From: Adineta vaga
Lineage: Eukaryota > Rotifera
Assembly (NCBI GenBank): GCA_021613535.1
Contig: CP075492.1
Span: 16,368,001-16,432,000, forward strand
Length of the DNA stretch: 64,000 bases
Reading direction: 5' to 3'
Shown here: in pieces, positions 23,601-35,555 of the stretch
Numbering within the stretch: the first letter of the stretch is position 1
How the letters are laid out: each line of letters begins with the position of its first letter
Translations under genes and position numbers: made by a program
The notes under the pieces: generated by a model
Database searches by the model: none
What the model was told of the DNA's origin: nothing
The model's input: the letters and a program-made list of their open reading frames with translations, nothing else

Positions 23601-25118
23601 CATCTCGTTCCGAAAACGCTTCTCTTTTATCTGAAATATTGAATACAAATTATACTACTGAACCACAAAACAACAACTTTATCGATGAAACAACTGAATC
23701 TATTAATCACCTTCGAAACGAATTGTTACCATCAGTTGATGATATTATGAACCAACTGATAAACATGCTTGATTATGATCCATTAAATATTGAACAATCA
23801 GGTAAGTCTACTTTATAAACTTTAATATTTTATTTAGACAGCATATTGCCACATACTTTTTAGGTTCAATATCGAATACGACAGAAGCTATTCTTGGCAA
23901 TTCAACGTCTTCTTATCGAAATGAATCAACAACAAATGATCAAAAACAAAATCAAAGTCAGAGTCAGATAACAGTTTTATTTTTAAGTATATGAAAAACT
24001 TTTTCGTTATGTTTAGATTGGTCAGTGTTGACTAATATTGAATTATTATCAATTGATAATAATAACAATAATAATATCAACAACAACAACAACAACAACA
24101 ACAACACTGTTTCATCTACTGAACCAACGTCAAATGATACGGCAACATTTTTAGAAAATATGAGTTCTCAACAAACGATGGAACTAATTTCTAACTTGTT
24201 TCAAAATAAAAAACATTTATTAAAACGAATATTGAACGAAGATAATAATGATGTTACACCAAAACGATCAAGAAATAGTGAAAATGAAGAAACAACATCA
24301 TCACTTGTCGACATGAATTTGAGTGGATCACTTTCAGCAACACCTGCTGCAATAGAATCGAATAATATAGTCGGTAAGTTTTGATTCGTTAAATTTCAAG
24401 AAATACTGAAACAAATAATTCTGCATAATAATAAATGCCATTATTTTTTAATTAATATCATTTCTGAATTACAGGTATTTTTTATTTTATGAATTGTTTT
24501 TAATATTTTAGGTGATAATCAAATTGATGATGAAGATCTTCAAGAAGCATACCAGAAAATAATTTTAAACAATGCTATTATTATGTCACGGTCGGATATT
24601 TGTAACAAACTTAAACATATCAAAAACATATCAAAATCACGTGATAATATAATTTCAAAATTAGTTACCGATGAATTATTAATTAAAGGTAATTGGTTTG
24701 CATCGAAAAAAGTAAATGGTAGTATCGATCTTCTACCGGGATTTTTAAAAGCATTTCCGAAAAATAATTCAAAAGATCAACTTGATTTTGCTCGTTTATT
24801 AGCAAAATATAACGTACATTATAATGATTACGAAGAATCATTTAAAAAAAATAAGACCGATACATTTCCTCGTACACTTACTGCTGCTGATGTCAAACAC
24901 AAAACATGGTTATTTTCAAATATGTTATCTGTTTATATTCAAAAAAATGATTTTCTTAATGAACGAATAGTACTTGATCTATCGGCAATCATTCAAGAAA
25001 ATAACAGTGAGTCATATTTTTATTTCATTCATTAATCTTTAGAATTTCTCTTTCATATATAGCTCCACCGATGGCTGTAAAACGTGATCGAAAACCAAAA
25101 CAACGTTATTCACCATAG
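20679..25118 (+). CDS. DUF3987-like P-loop ATPase with Asn/Ser-rich tail
   Basis: Exons 20679-20973, 21028-21212, 21358-21808, 22101-22740, 22836-23386, 23451-23801, 23864-23956, 24017-24373, 24512-25006, 25063-25118 are phase-consistent and give 1157 residues (the 23956 donor could be 23962). Near residue 95 the spliced sequence reads LIGEPGTNKSGLFRVF, a Walker-A-like loop with Asn where Gly is usual. ENVFISSDELD fits Walker B. KRGSINIFGASTGNML and NKLARLAGLCQAIS match by position the 'h-s-h-h-G...' and 'RLA-x-h-l-H' blocks of DUF3987 proteins, a helicase/primase-like family found in mobile elements and viruses. A winged-helix-like KLIQAVDELVQNGILKK segment follows. Then come about 300 Asn/Ser/Asp-rich residues with a poly-Asn run, and a basic C-terminal domain (SDICNKLKHIKNISKSRDN...), ending KPKQRYSP. 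Function is unknown; replication of a mobile element is the obvious guess. The gene model is strong, the family call moderate. Confidence 0.72.
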
Positions 25119-27394
25119 GACAACAAAAAATGAATTTATTATTGATTGATATCATGTACATATGTAGTCTGCCTTTTTTTATTGTTATTAAAACGATTGT
25201 ACATGTTTGTTTTTCATTTCGTGTGATTTATAACACGTGTGTGCCAATTATGAAGAACTTTTTCTGTGAATCCGGTGTATTTTAACTGTTTTTCTTTATT
25301 ATCGATAATATTTGTATAACGAAACTAATAGTTATTGTTCATTGTATCTTCTATTTTTGTTTTTTTCTAATTTTTCTCTCATATATGGGTGTGATTATTT
25401 TGTAATCATTTATTTTATGTACCTGACTACTTTTTTTCTTACTTGATGGAACTTCGAAAAATACGTGATAAATTCATGTTTGAACATTAAAGTGCTGCAC
25501 AAATAAATTAGATTAAAATAATCTTTTTTCGAAAGTTTTTTTAACATTAACCTGCATATGACTCATTTTGATAGAAAGATACGCGTCAGCGTAGGAGTCA
25601 AGTCAATGTGGATAATGATTATAATGAAAATGTTGATTCTTCTTGACTAATATAACCTTCAGGGCGCAAATGAAAAGAAAAACTTAATTAAAATTTATTT
25701 TCATGTTGATATATAAGAAATTGAGCAGATGTTGCATTATTTAATTTAGATATTCTAGGATCAAGATTTAGAAAAAATATTGGTTAGCTTTAATCGATAT
25801 TGTTTCATAGGATCTACATGCCTCGTGTTGATTCATCTGTGAATTACAGATAGATAAATCTTCTATAAACGAATATTTTTGTTTAATTCTTGTGCATCAT
25901 CTATCATCGCTGTTGATCGTATTGAATGCATTATAATGCGTTATAATGCATTATTATTACATGATAAATAACAAAATCTATATAGCTAAGTATTACATTA
26001 TCATCAAATTACCATCATTAGAATGCATTATAATGCATTCTAAGGAAGATCAATGCATATTAACGTAACAGTTCGCTACTTGATAGCTATTATTTAAGAA
26101 AATTCACAAACTCATGAGGAATTGAATAAATATAGTTTTGTATTGTGATCATACATGAGATTGAAAGAAATTTTGACGATCAACTAGATGCATAAGTGGC
26201 AGATAATAGTATTAATTATAGAGCAACGTTATACAAAGAATCAACTACACAATTTCATAAAATACGTAGTTATTTATCAAATTCAACAAATATAATCAGG
26301 ACCATTTCGTACACTACCTCATCAATAGCAAGAATAATGTTTACATACAGATGATCCTTATAATCTATGAGATTCAAATAACATATTAAAAAATGTACAC
26401 AAATATGAATGTAACAACAGACCGGTAGCTTTGTAATTATCTAGCAGCAAACTATCTTTTAACATATTCTTATCCAAAGTATATGAAAAGTATAGACATC
26501 CATTATTTCATGAATAGTGGAAGAAAAGTATTTGAAAAATAAAACAGTATTTTCGTGATGGATCGTTGAAGTCGTATAGATAAAGACGAGGATAATCTCT
26601 AATTTACAAAATATCATTTTTATATTTATCATAGTAATAAAACAAAGAGAAGCATTGTTATCTGTGAAACCGAAATACAAACTTTGAATATTCGACATTT
26701 CAGACACGTAAATATTGCACTGTCCAGCTTCTCGTACTTCAAGCACTCAATATCATAACATTTAAATCAGATAATCATCGAACTGAGGCATATGCTATAT
26801 ATTAGAGTCGCCTTCACCGTGTCTTTCAAGTGTCAGCTTCATTTTAATGTTTCTTTGTATACCTGACTCTCTCGAAAACGAAAATAACCAGAATTTTGAA
26901 CTTATATTCTCCTTTCAACTACATATCGCTGAGATATTGTTTATAACTATGTATAATTCATCTGTGTATTTCATGCAACTATCGAATAAGTATCAAAAAA
27001 ACTTAATCCTTTACATATGATACATCAGACGGATAACTGACCACAATCAATGTTTGTATTTGATAATAATTTATATTTTGACCTAAATCAAGTATCCTAG
27101 TGATTATGAATTTGATCTCAACATTTTCCGTTCAACTAGTGCGCACGTACCATATGATTTTCGATTTCATCTTCAATTGACGCTATTAATTAATTATTTA
27201 TTTAAATTAGAAGTCGAATGATATCAGTCTTCTATCGGCATGACTCACTCGGCAATTATGACAACGCTGATCTGAATTTAAACCTATGTCTTTCGTCCGT
27301 TAGAAACGACTTTGTAAATATAAACCTTGGACAAAAATTAATAAAATGTGTAGAATATTTAACAAAATATCCACGAGCACAATATTATATCTAT
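25119..27394. other. Intergenic, dispersed AATGCATT palindromes
   Basis: No gene. AATAAA at about 25502 may serve as poly(A) signal of the upstream gene. Clusters of AATGCATT occur at 25925-25955 and 26020-26060. The 95-codon minus frame at 26459-26746 has no recognisable feature. Confidence 0.45.
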
Positions 27395-28351
27395 TATGGC
27401 AGTCACGAACAAAAGTCCCTAATGAACCTAATTTCCATGATGGAAATTGGGAAATTCTCGATTATGTCCATTATGTCCATTATGTCCATTATGGCAGACA
27501 TAAACAAAAGTCCCTAAGGAACCTAATTTCCATGATGGAAATTGGGAAATTCTCGATTATGCCCATTATGTCCATTATGTCCATTATGGCAGACATAAAC
27601 AAAAGTCCCTAATGAACCTAATTTCCATGATGGAAATTGGGAAATTCTCGATTATGTCCATTATGTCCATTATGGCAGACATAAACAAAAGTCCCTAAGG
27701 AACCTAATTTCCATGATGGAAATTGGGAAATTCTCGATTATGCCCATTATGTCCATTATGTCCATTATGGCAGACATAAACAAAAGTCCATAATGAACAT
27801 AATTTCCATGATGGAAATTGGGAAATTCTCGATTAGGTCTAAAATTGCTACTTAGACTATTAGAACTGTTTGGAATAGAATTTTTTGAATTTCCGGAAAT
27901 TCACCTGATACCCGAAATACATGCAATTTCCAGGCAATCGCTATAACGCATCATATGAATTTTATAAGAATGTGGAACAAAAGATTTCCATTTAGTTATT
28001 AAACCTGTATATTTTGGCTTTCGATATATCGTCGTAGAAAATGAATTAGTGAACTCAGTTGTATTAATAATGGCTATGTTAGATGGAATACCTTTGGTCG
28101 GGGTTTAATCGTATGGTTATCTATACCTCTATCCTTACCCTTGGTGAGTCATCTATGATGTTTCCCATATGAAATACACACAGATTGCTCATTTTTTCTT
28201 TTTTTGTCTTTCGGTTCATATTTTCTTGTTCATTCAGTTTTTTAAATTTAACAAATTATATTTGAAAATCAATAATCGATTTTGAATTAATATTTTTGTA
28301 AATATTAATACCAATGAACAACTTTAAAGCTGCTGTTAATCTAATTGAATT
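27395..28351 (+). mobile_element. Penelope-like element 3' end with tandem array (copy 2)
   Basis: Plus-strand counterpart of the element at 3050-5455: array (27397-27836), about 240 bp of unrelated or very diverged sequence replacing the coding part, then the shared tail from GTTAGATGGAATACC (about 28079) to GCTGCTGTTAATC (28331-28343). The tail lacks the roughly 85-bp piece that holds the hammerhead-like core in copy 1. Orientation is inverted relative to copy 1. Confidence 0.7.
27397..27836 (+). repeat. Tandem array, 5 units
   Basis: Same unit as 4281-5450 on the opposite strand, with the 9-bp inner step and the palindrome. Unit variants include 'atgcccattatg' for 'atgtccattatg'. Open frames across it are artefacts. 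Confidence 0.93.
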
Positions 28352-28915
28352 TATAAAGACTTTTCCACTGCAGTTTCGATGAACTCGATAGAAAGTTGTT
28401 AGCTATCGAAGTTTTTGTTTCAACATCAAAGTCTGTTTTGCAGAAACAGAGATAAACAACAATTTTAGCAATATATAATTGGTTTAAAAGACTCCGAATG
28501 AGCAACATAATACAGAATTGATATTTGTAATTAGACAAAAGAAGTTGAAAATGTTCTTAATAAGAATGATTTCTTGTTTCTGCTTTTTATTTCTTTTTTC
28601 TTCACTACATTGAATAGGAGGTAGAAAAACGTTCAAACTCATCTACGATCCACATAATAATCAGGAAACAGTATAGCGCTTCTCGAAGCGTGAACCATTT
28701 CAAAATGTGTAAAACAAAACTAGCGGACCGAGTTCAGCATGGCGTTTCACTTAGTAACTGCTTGAGAGAAAAATATAACTTTTTTTCTCAAATATTACTG
28801 GATGAAAAAGGTACTACTTAAATCAGGAGAAAGAAAAAAACAAGAGACATAAAAAGGCACTTACTAGAAGGAAACACATTGCATTTCATCTGGAGGTGAA
28901 TTCTCATAGTTAGTC
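28352..28915. other. Spacer, promoter side of PAN-SRCR gene
   Basis: No gene seen; AT content drops slightly from 28650 on, marking the change to the gene-dense half. Confidence 0.4.
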
Positions 28916-30858
28916 ATGACTTGGGTAAGAGTTTCACTTTTGCTTTTGTTTGTGCTATCCAAACAATTAATCGCACAAGATACACGATCATTTCGAATGT
29001 CTGTCAAGAATGGATGGGAATTTTCATGTGCTGCAAGCACCTTCCCCCGTTTGCGACGGTTTCTGCATTGAATATCCGACAGTGTCAAATTGAATGTTTA
29101 CGACAAGTTCAATGCAAAGCAGCCACCTTTCAACAATCAAATTCGACTTGTCAACTCTTTGCCAGCATACCAAATCAAAATAACTATTCACAGGCAAATC
29201 CGGAGACTACTACCATGATGGTCAGCTCTGAAACTCGCATACCACCGGGTTTGTACAGATATAGTTTATTTTAGAAAGGCAAAAACTCATTTAGAGTATA
29301 GAGATCACACATAAGATCCACAACGGTAACCTACCGTTTCAGATTGATCTCGTATCGACTTCAAGAGGGTCTGATAGAGGTCGTCAAAGTAACTCTAGAT
29401 TTACTCTCACTGTAATGAGACATGTTGTGGGAAGTATTTGAAACAGGTCTGTCGAGTGGCGGTAAATTGTCATAGTCTATGCTGTTTTTTAGGTATAAGT
29501 CTGCAGCTTGATCACAGGAGCTTTAGGGAACAACTACGTTTTCCTAGAATCATCAGAACAAGACATCATACCCTTCGAGAGTCAAATGAAAATCGTAACA
29601 GTGTGGAAGCAATATCTGAAATTAAACGAATGTTGCCTCGGTGTTCTTCGTACTTTCCCTCAGAAATCTACCCAGAATTATTAAAGCGAAAGAACTTCTA
29701 CACTGTTCAATCGGAGTGTAAAGATGCGGATGTGGTTATCGGTGACCGTAGCACCTCTATCTGATAATGACATCTACATGCGCATCGATACCTATATTCT
29801 CACCTACAATCCTTATGACTTTTTAAGACTTAGAGAGATTTGCAGTGAGTAGATGAAAAAAAGCTTTTCATCTTAATTCGTCCAACTCTTATCTTTCATT
29901 CTGATATCTAATATATTTTCACAAAAAAAGAACCGACCACAACCACAACGACAACCACAACCTCAACCTCAACCTCAACCTCAACCACAACCTCAACCAC
30001 AACCTCAACCTCAACCAGGACATCATCAACAACAACAACTAATGGTATGTAGTAGATAAATAATTTATTGCGTTTCGTGCACTGAAAAACAAGCGATGAC
30101 ACTAGACTAAAAAGGTTTTACAAAACAAAAAAAGAAAAAGCGTTCGATACTGGCAACAAACTCGACAGTGTATTTGAATTTTGCAAAAAAATCTATAAAA
30201 GTGTTCGTTTTATGAGATATTAGATTCTTGAACTAAATAAAATGTATTTGAATGTTTTCGGAACATAAAAGAAGTTCGATAACCTAGTATCTCGCAAAAG
30301 GGTGTGGGTATGGTACCTTTCGAGATAGCTGTAATACTTATATAGCAGGTCTTTCACGCACGTGAACATTTCATTTGTCATTTATACTTTTCTAACACTT
30401 TTCTGTGTTTCTCTTGTACTTTCATAATAACTCAAAAAAATTTTCTAAACTGATAATGTCTTGTTTTCTTTTTCATTATATCAACAACTGCAGCGAACCA
30501 GACAATTATTACTAAAGAACTTAGTCCACTAATAGTCGAAGTGCACTATCCAAATGGAAGTTGGTTTCAAGGTACAGTATGTGACGATGGTTTCGCCATG
30601 AACGCTGCTCTAGTCGCTTGCCGATCATATAATAGCGCTGTGACTTCAGCTGCATTCTCTAGTATCACGTGGCAGCCAACTACCTCTTGCAAGTATGGAT
30701 TCGGTAGTGCATTCTCTTTATATCAATGCTCTTTTATATTGGATGACGTTGCATGTAACTCAAGTTCATATTTATCTCTCGAATCTTGTACCTTCCTGCC
30801 TTTTTTCAATCATAATTGTGGCAACAGTGAGTATCTTAGCTTGACTTGCTACAATTGA
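28916..30858 (+). pseudogene. Secreted PAN-SRCR protein, frameshifted
   Basis: A signal peptide starts at 28916 (MTWVRVSLLLLFVLSKQLIA). About 45 codons on, the frame shifts by one base at a CCCCC run (29041-29050), and the PAN/apple-type segment continues in the next frame: ALNIRQCQIECLRQVQCKAA then STCQLFA. After a donor near 29250 comes a Thr/Ser linker exon (about 29931-30042, TTTTTSTSTS type). The last exon (about 30495-30858) encodes an SRCR-like domain: GTVCDDGFAMNAALVACRSY, LDDVACNSSS, SLESC, HNCGNSEYLSLTC. The domain order is that of secreted or surface recognition proteins common in bdelloids. About 680 bp between PAN and linker exons carries an unassigned open stretch (29438-29764). 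The break may be a real loss or a base-calling error in the C run. Confidence 0.6.
29935..30042 (+). repeat. Thr/Ser linker microsatellite
   Basis: ACAACC/ACCTCA hexamer-type repeat encoding a flexible Thr-Ser linker between PAN and SRCR domains; probably O-glycosylated stalk by analogy with similar linkers. Confidence 0.8.
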
Positions 30859-32310
30859 AGATTATTTCTAAAACATTTATCATATGGCTATGTTTATCTA
30901 TTTCTCCTTTTTTCAATATTCCTTTCAAAATAAATTTGTTGAATAAAAACACATCTTAACGGTGTGGGTGTGGGTGTGAGTGTGGGTCAGGGTTTGGAGA
31001 GGTTGGCAGATATAAATAATATACATACACTCTCCGACACTCATGTACTATCTCACTTTTTTCTCTATCACTGTATGTTGGAAGAAACAACGCATGATTG
31101 TTGATCATACGATGGTTGCTAATGTTACAAGTAAATCTTTTTGTCGATACAGAATGAGTCAGAAAAGGAAGAAAAACATAACGAAATATTCAGTTGCCTG
31201 TGTTTTTATTAAATATATTCTCAAAGTAAACGACGAAACCAATAGTGAAAAGATCGAAAGTAGGTATTTATTAACATTTTTTTCTGGATTTAATCAGCGT
31301 GGTCCAGCTCTATGTATGTAGCTATGCATGAGAATATTGTTGCTTTAAGTTTGTTTTCAGCTCCTTTTCATTTAATTAGAATCACCAGAGAAACTGTTTT
31401 TCATTAGAAGGAAGGTCGAGAGAATGCGAAAGTTTATTTCTACAAAATCATTTGTGATATACTTTGATACTTAGATCAGAGAAAATTCTAAAATATTTTC
31501 TCTATTCTTCTGTACAAGTTTACAGAGTATTCTATCAAGCTCTATTTGAAACTAAACTCTTCTGGAAACTGCTGTTTTGCTTTAGATTGTTTTCAGAGAA
31601 TGAAAACGATTCCGAAAAGTTTTAACATTCGGACATTCGCATCCAGTCGGAGCTATTCGAATGCCTGCAAATGAGATTTTAATCTCTAGCCATGAAATAA
31701 ATTTCAGGAGACTACTACATAAGTGACTTTTCGATATAAATATCGCTGAAAATTAAATATTTAATAAACCATTTCTGATCATGAGAAGGAAACTATAGAG
31801 ATAAATCCTTTTAATCTCATTTAAGCTACACAAATATATATGTACGTGTCTGAAAATGGCAAATCACATGTTGAAGATCTTTTTTATGAACTAATTCTCA
31901 AAGAAAAAAATACCTTTTTCAACTGACATTGCACATAATCATTGCTGAACAATCATCCTCCTTGAATAGAATTATAGTTTCACTTTTGCCTGTATCAGTA
32001 TGAGAAACAATAGTTTATCTTGTAGTTTTTCAAGTTCTATCGGAATTGGATTTTAAGTGTTTTCAAGAATTATACAATTCCTTACACTTCCTCTTTGATA
32101 GATGTGCTTTATTTATTATTACTTATTTACTTTTTCTTTCCTGATATCGATTTAAGTCGAAATAGTGTTCCTTATTTACACAAGAACAGAAAAATTTCAT
32201 TGATCAAACAAATCATTTCAGCGATTTTTTTGAAACGAATTAAAAATATTGTTATAGATCATTTATATTTTTCTAACAAATTCGCACAATTTGTGTCCAG
32301 TATAATTACT
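30859..32310. other. Intergenic; TGTGGG-rich motif near start
   Basis: Two TGTGGG-type motifs (one just upstream at about 30298, one at 30959-30999). Small open frames at 31043-31321 and 32095-32388 lack any motif and are not called. Confidence 0.4.
30959..30999 (+). repeat. Telomere-like TGTGGG run
   Basis: Four near-consecutive TGTGGG/TGTGAG units followed by GGGTCAGGG. Unlike most copies downstream it has no close complementary C-rich arm. Confidence 0.7.
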
Positions 32311-32958
32311 ATGGCCTATTCATCTGTAACCACCATTCTGTTTGCTCGTATGTATCATATGATATGTACAACTAATAATATCTATTAATAATATTGTTTC
32401 TGAATAGTATTCTTTCCTGCTACGATAGTTACTTCGCAAATACTTTACAGATGTATTCTATGCGACGAATGTTCTGCATCTCTGAATAGCACAAATAATG
32501 TTACTACACGTGCCACATCAAAATATGCAGGAACATTTACCTCTTGGTTTGGACTTTCGCAATGTAATACAAATCAAACGATCTGTTGTGCAGATATACC
32601 GTGCCCATCGTGAGACATAGCATCGGTTGAATCTAAGCAGCTTCCAGCGTTGCCCATAAAAAACAGTCGTTTCTATGAGAATGGTTATTATGTTGAGGTT
32701 TTATACCAAACGTCATGTTATTGTTGTGTGGGTCCTTCATGTCAACCTCAATACCAAGGATCATTTAATCTATCATCTCCGACATCAATATTCGATTGTA
32801 AGGATCGTTATCGTCAATGTGCCCAATTGCCTCTATCCGTCTGGTGTAACTCAACAGAATTGCATCTCAAAAGTAATAACACAGTCTCGATGATAATAAC
32901 GGTAATTCCACTGAAATTGATATTGTTTTTATTTCTCGTCCTTCGATCAACTATATGA
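32311..32958 (+). CDS. Small Cys-rich surface protein, signal peptide + C-terminal hydrophobic anchor
   Basis: Exons 32311-32347, 32408-32609 and 32667-32958 give 176 residues. It opens with a signal peptide (MAYSSVTTILFALFFPATIV), then Cys-rich blocks CILCDEC, CCADIPCPS and CYCCVGPSCQ, N-glycosylation sequons, and a terminal hydrophobic stretch (VIPLKLILFLFLVLRSTI) that fits a GPI signal or membrane anchor. The second intron is 57 bp, a multiple of three, and starts at a TGA-containing donor (cGTGAGA): retaining it would place an in-frame TGA at 32611 and yield a truncated, unanchored product. I do not recognise the family. Start chosen because it gives signal peptide and phase agreement. 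Confidence 0.6.
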
Positions 32959-33848
32959 AAAATCGAACTTTTCTCTCAAAATAATTTCTCAACTGTCAGT
33001 TTATTTTTTGCTCAAACATATATCCCAAGTGAAACGAACAATTCTTTTAAATAAATCATATTCTTTGTTTTTTAAAATAGCGTTGCGATGGCAAGTAAAC
33101 TGTCAAAGCTGCTGTTTATCTACTCTACAGAAATGCTTGCTTGTAGTCTAATGGTGTGATGGGGGAAGAATGTAGACCTTGGTATCGATAAGAAACAGAT
33201 TGTTACATGCATTCGCACTTCCATCCACACCCGCTTTTGAATATAAGAGCGAAATTCTTTGTAAGAGTGCTGATCGAGAGTGTGAATTCTGAAGTTGGAA
33301 ATAATGTATGTAAGTGGAAGAAGTGAGTAATACAAAGAAAAACAGAAGAGAACGAAAAAAAATGAATTTTTATGTAAAGAACAAGAAAACAAACATCGGC
33401 GCAATTTTTCATAGTTGTAAACGAATGATTTATCAATGGTACCATTCTTTTTGTAAATTTACCAGTTGTGTCAAACTTAAAAGTTGAATTCAACTATTCA
33501 ACTGTAACACTAAAATGCTTCCCCTCCCCGCACCATCACCCACACCCTCAATACATTTAAATAAGTATATATAAGTAGAAAAAGAACGCCATATCTACAT
33601 CTGCACCCATTCAAAGTCGAGTGTCGCTGTATGAAAATAAACCAGCAAGGATTAAAATTAGCATCGTGAGAATGTGAATATCATGTTCATCAAATATTTT
33701 CATCTACCCATCCATATCCTTTATAACTTCAATGTTTATCAGTGAAATAAAAAAAGTGATATTCTTATCTCTAATTTTGTATTCTGTGCATCATCATTAC
33801 TACTATCAGCAGTAAACAAAAAAGAGATCACGAATAGTATACGATACA
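32959..33848. other. Intergenic with C-rich telomere-like motif
   Basis: Holds a CCCACACCC-type motif at about 33515-33552, single-armed. Minus frames at 33120-33493 overlap each other in two registers and show no motif. Confidence 0.4.
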
Positions 33849-35555
33849 ATGCAAGACACACTATTAAATGATGATCGTATCATTTTACGAACAAGTAAAC
33901 GAGTTCGAAATATTCTTTTGTTTATCATTATTAGTCTAATCTTTACAATTGCCAATATTGTTCTTATATCATTGACATTGAATGTTGTTAATAATCGACT
34001 TAAATCTATTATTAATGATAATAAATTGTCACTCGATTCCACATATGCTGAATCAATACGTATTGATGAAGTTATGATACATCTGAATCAATTCCAAAAT
34101 TTAGCTGCGATCAATAATCGAACACGATCAGTTAAAACAAGTGGTTTCAATCAAACAATTGATTATATAACAGATTGTTTATCGACAAATACAAATTTTA
34201 AAGTCAATAAGAAATTTTTTTCAATAAAAAATTTCTTACTCGTTCAAAATCCCATTTTACTTTCATCGATCGATGATTCTATTAAAAATCATACATATTC
34301 AACTAATTTATCCATTGCTGAATTTGTTCATGTTCCATATTCAGGATCAATCAATATTTCTAACTTTATTTCACTTACTACAATTCCCAATTATGGTTGT
34401 ACAGATAATGATTGGTTAACAGCTAATCCAGCACCTCTTGGTCATGTAGCACTCGTTCAAGGAGGCGGTGATTGTAACTTTGTTGATAACAGTATTCTTG
34501 CTACAAAATATAATGCCAGTGCAATCTTATTTTACAACGATGCTACATTTCCACAACCAACTATTTTTAGTCTTGCTCAGACAAATGAAATACCTGCATT
34601 ATTTCTTTCTTTTTATCTCGGTAAAAATCTTGCTGATGCAGCTAGAAATCCATCGATGAATGCAAGTGTTTTTATATCTATTAATGTTATGACTAATGAT
34701 ACATTTCCTGTTGCTAATATTTGTGCTGATACAGCAACTGGAAATGTCACTCAGACAATTGTAATCGGAAGTCATAGTGATAGTGTTACAGCTGGACCAG
34801 GAATTAATGATAATGGTACTAAATACATTGTTGTGAACTTTATTTCATTTCTATTCTGAATAGGTAGTGGCAGTGCAGCCAATCTTGCTTTAGCAGTAAC
34901 ACTTGCTCGTCTTTTTCAAACAAAAACTTATGTTAAATATAAATATCGTATACGTTTTTGTTGGTGGGGCGCTGAAGAACTTGGTCTTCTTGGTTCGGCA
35001 TATCATGTTGGACAAGCTCAAAATTCGACAATTATTGGAGAACGTATCACTGACTATTTGATTAATCTCAATTTTGACATGCTCGGATCTCCTAATTACA
35101 TGTTTGGTATTTACGATGGACATACAATCAAGAATGATACAACTTTAAATTCAGTTATTCCAGGTAGCAACAGAGTTTCTGCATTGTTTCGTGATTGGTT
35201 CATTCGACAAAAGTTGCCGTGGGATTACACAGCGCTCGATGGTCTCAGTGACTATGCACCATTTTTAGCAGCAGGTGTAGTTGCAGGTGGTCTCTTTTCA
35301 GGTGCAGATAATTTAAAAAATCAAGAACAACGTGATCGCTATGATAAACTTCTTGGACAAGGTTTAGGTGGTACTGCAGATGCTAGTCAAGATCCTTGTT
35401 ATCATAAAGCATGTGATTCCATTCAAAATATCAATATTATTGCTTACGAAAAGATGGTACAAGCAGCTGCATATGTTATCGAAACCTTAGCTCAAAAAGA
35501 TAACTTACAAGCATGGCTCTATTCATCGAATACGATTGAAAATGAAAACCATTGA
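33849..35555 (+). CDS. M28-family metallopeptidase with PA domain, type II membrane protein
   Basis: Two exons, 33849-34815 and 34864-35555 (48-bp intron), 552 residues. A short basic cytosolic head is followed by one membrane helix (about residues 21-46). The PA insert shows NYGCTDNDW, HVALVQGGGDCNF and ASAILFYND. The peptidase part carries the M28 zinc ligands in order: GSHSDSV (His), GINDNGSG (Asp, with the intron inside), WWGAEELGLLGS (catalytic Glu and ligand Glu), NFDMLGS (Asp), and a late CYHKACD (His). All are present, so a working di-zinc aminopeptidase or carboxypeptidase of the glutamate-carboxypeptidase-II/aminopeptidase-Y kind is expected, facing outside the cell or into the secretory lumen. 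Many N-glycosylation sequons agree with that. Confidence 0.88.

Noticed and set aside
27218-27612. Plus frames across the second array
   Set aside because: Same array artefact on the other strand.
32611-32613. In-frame TGA read as selenocysteine or as proof of a pseudogene
   Set aside because: A phase-neutral 57-bp GT-AG intron removes it; simpler explanation.
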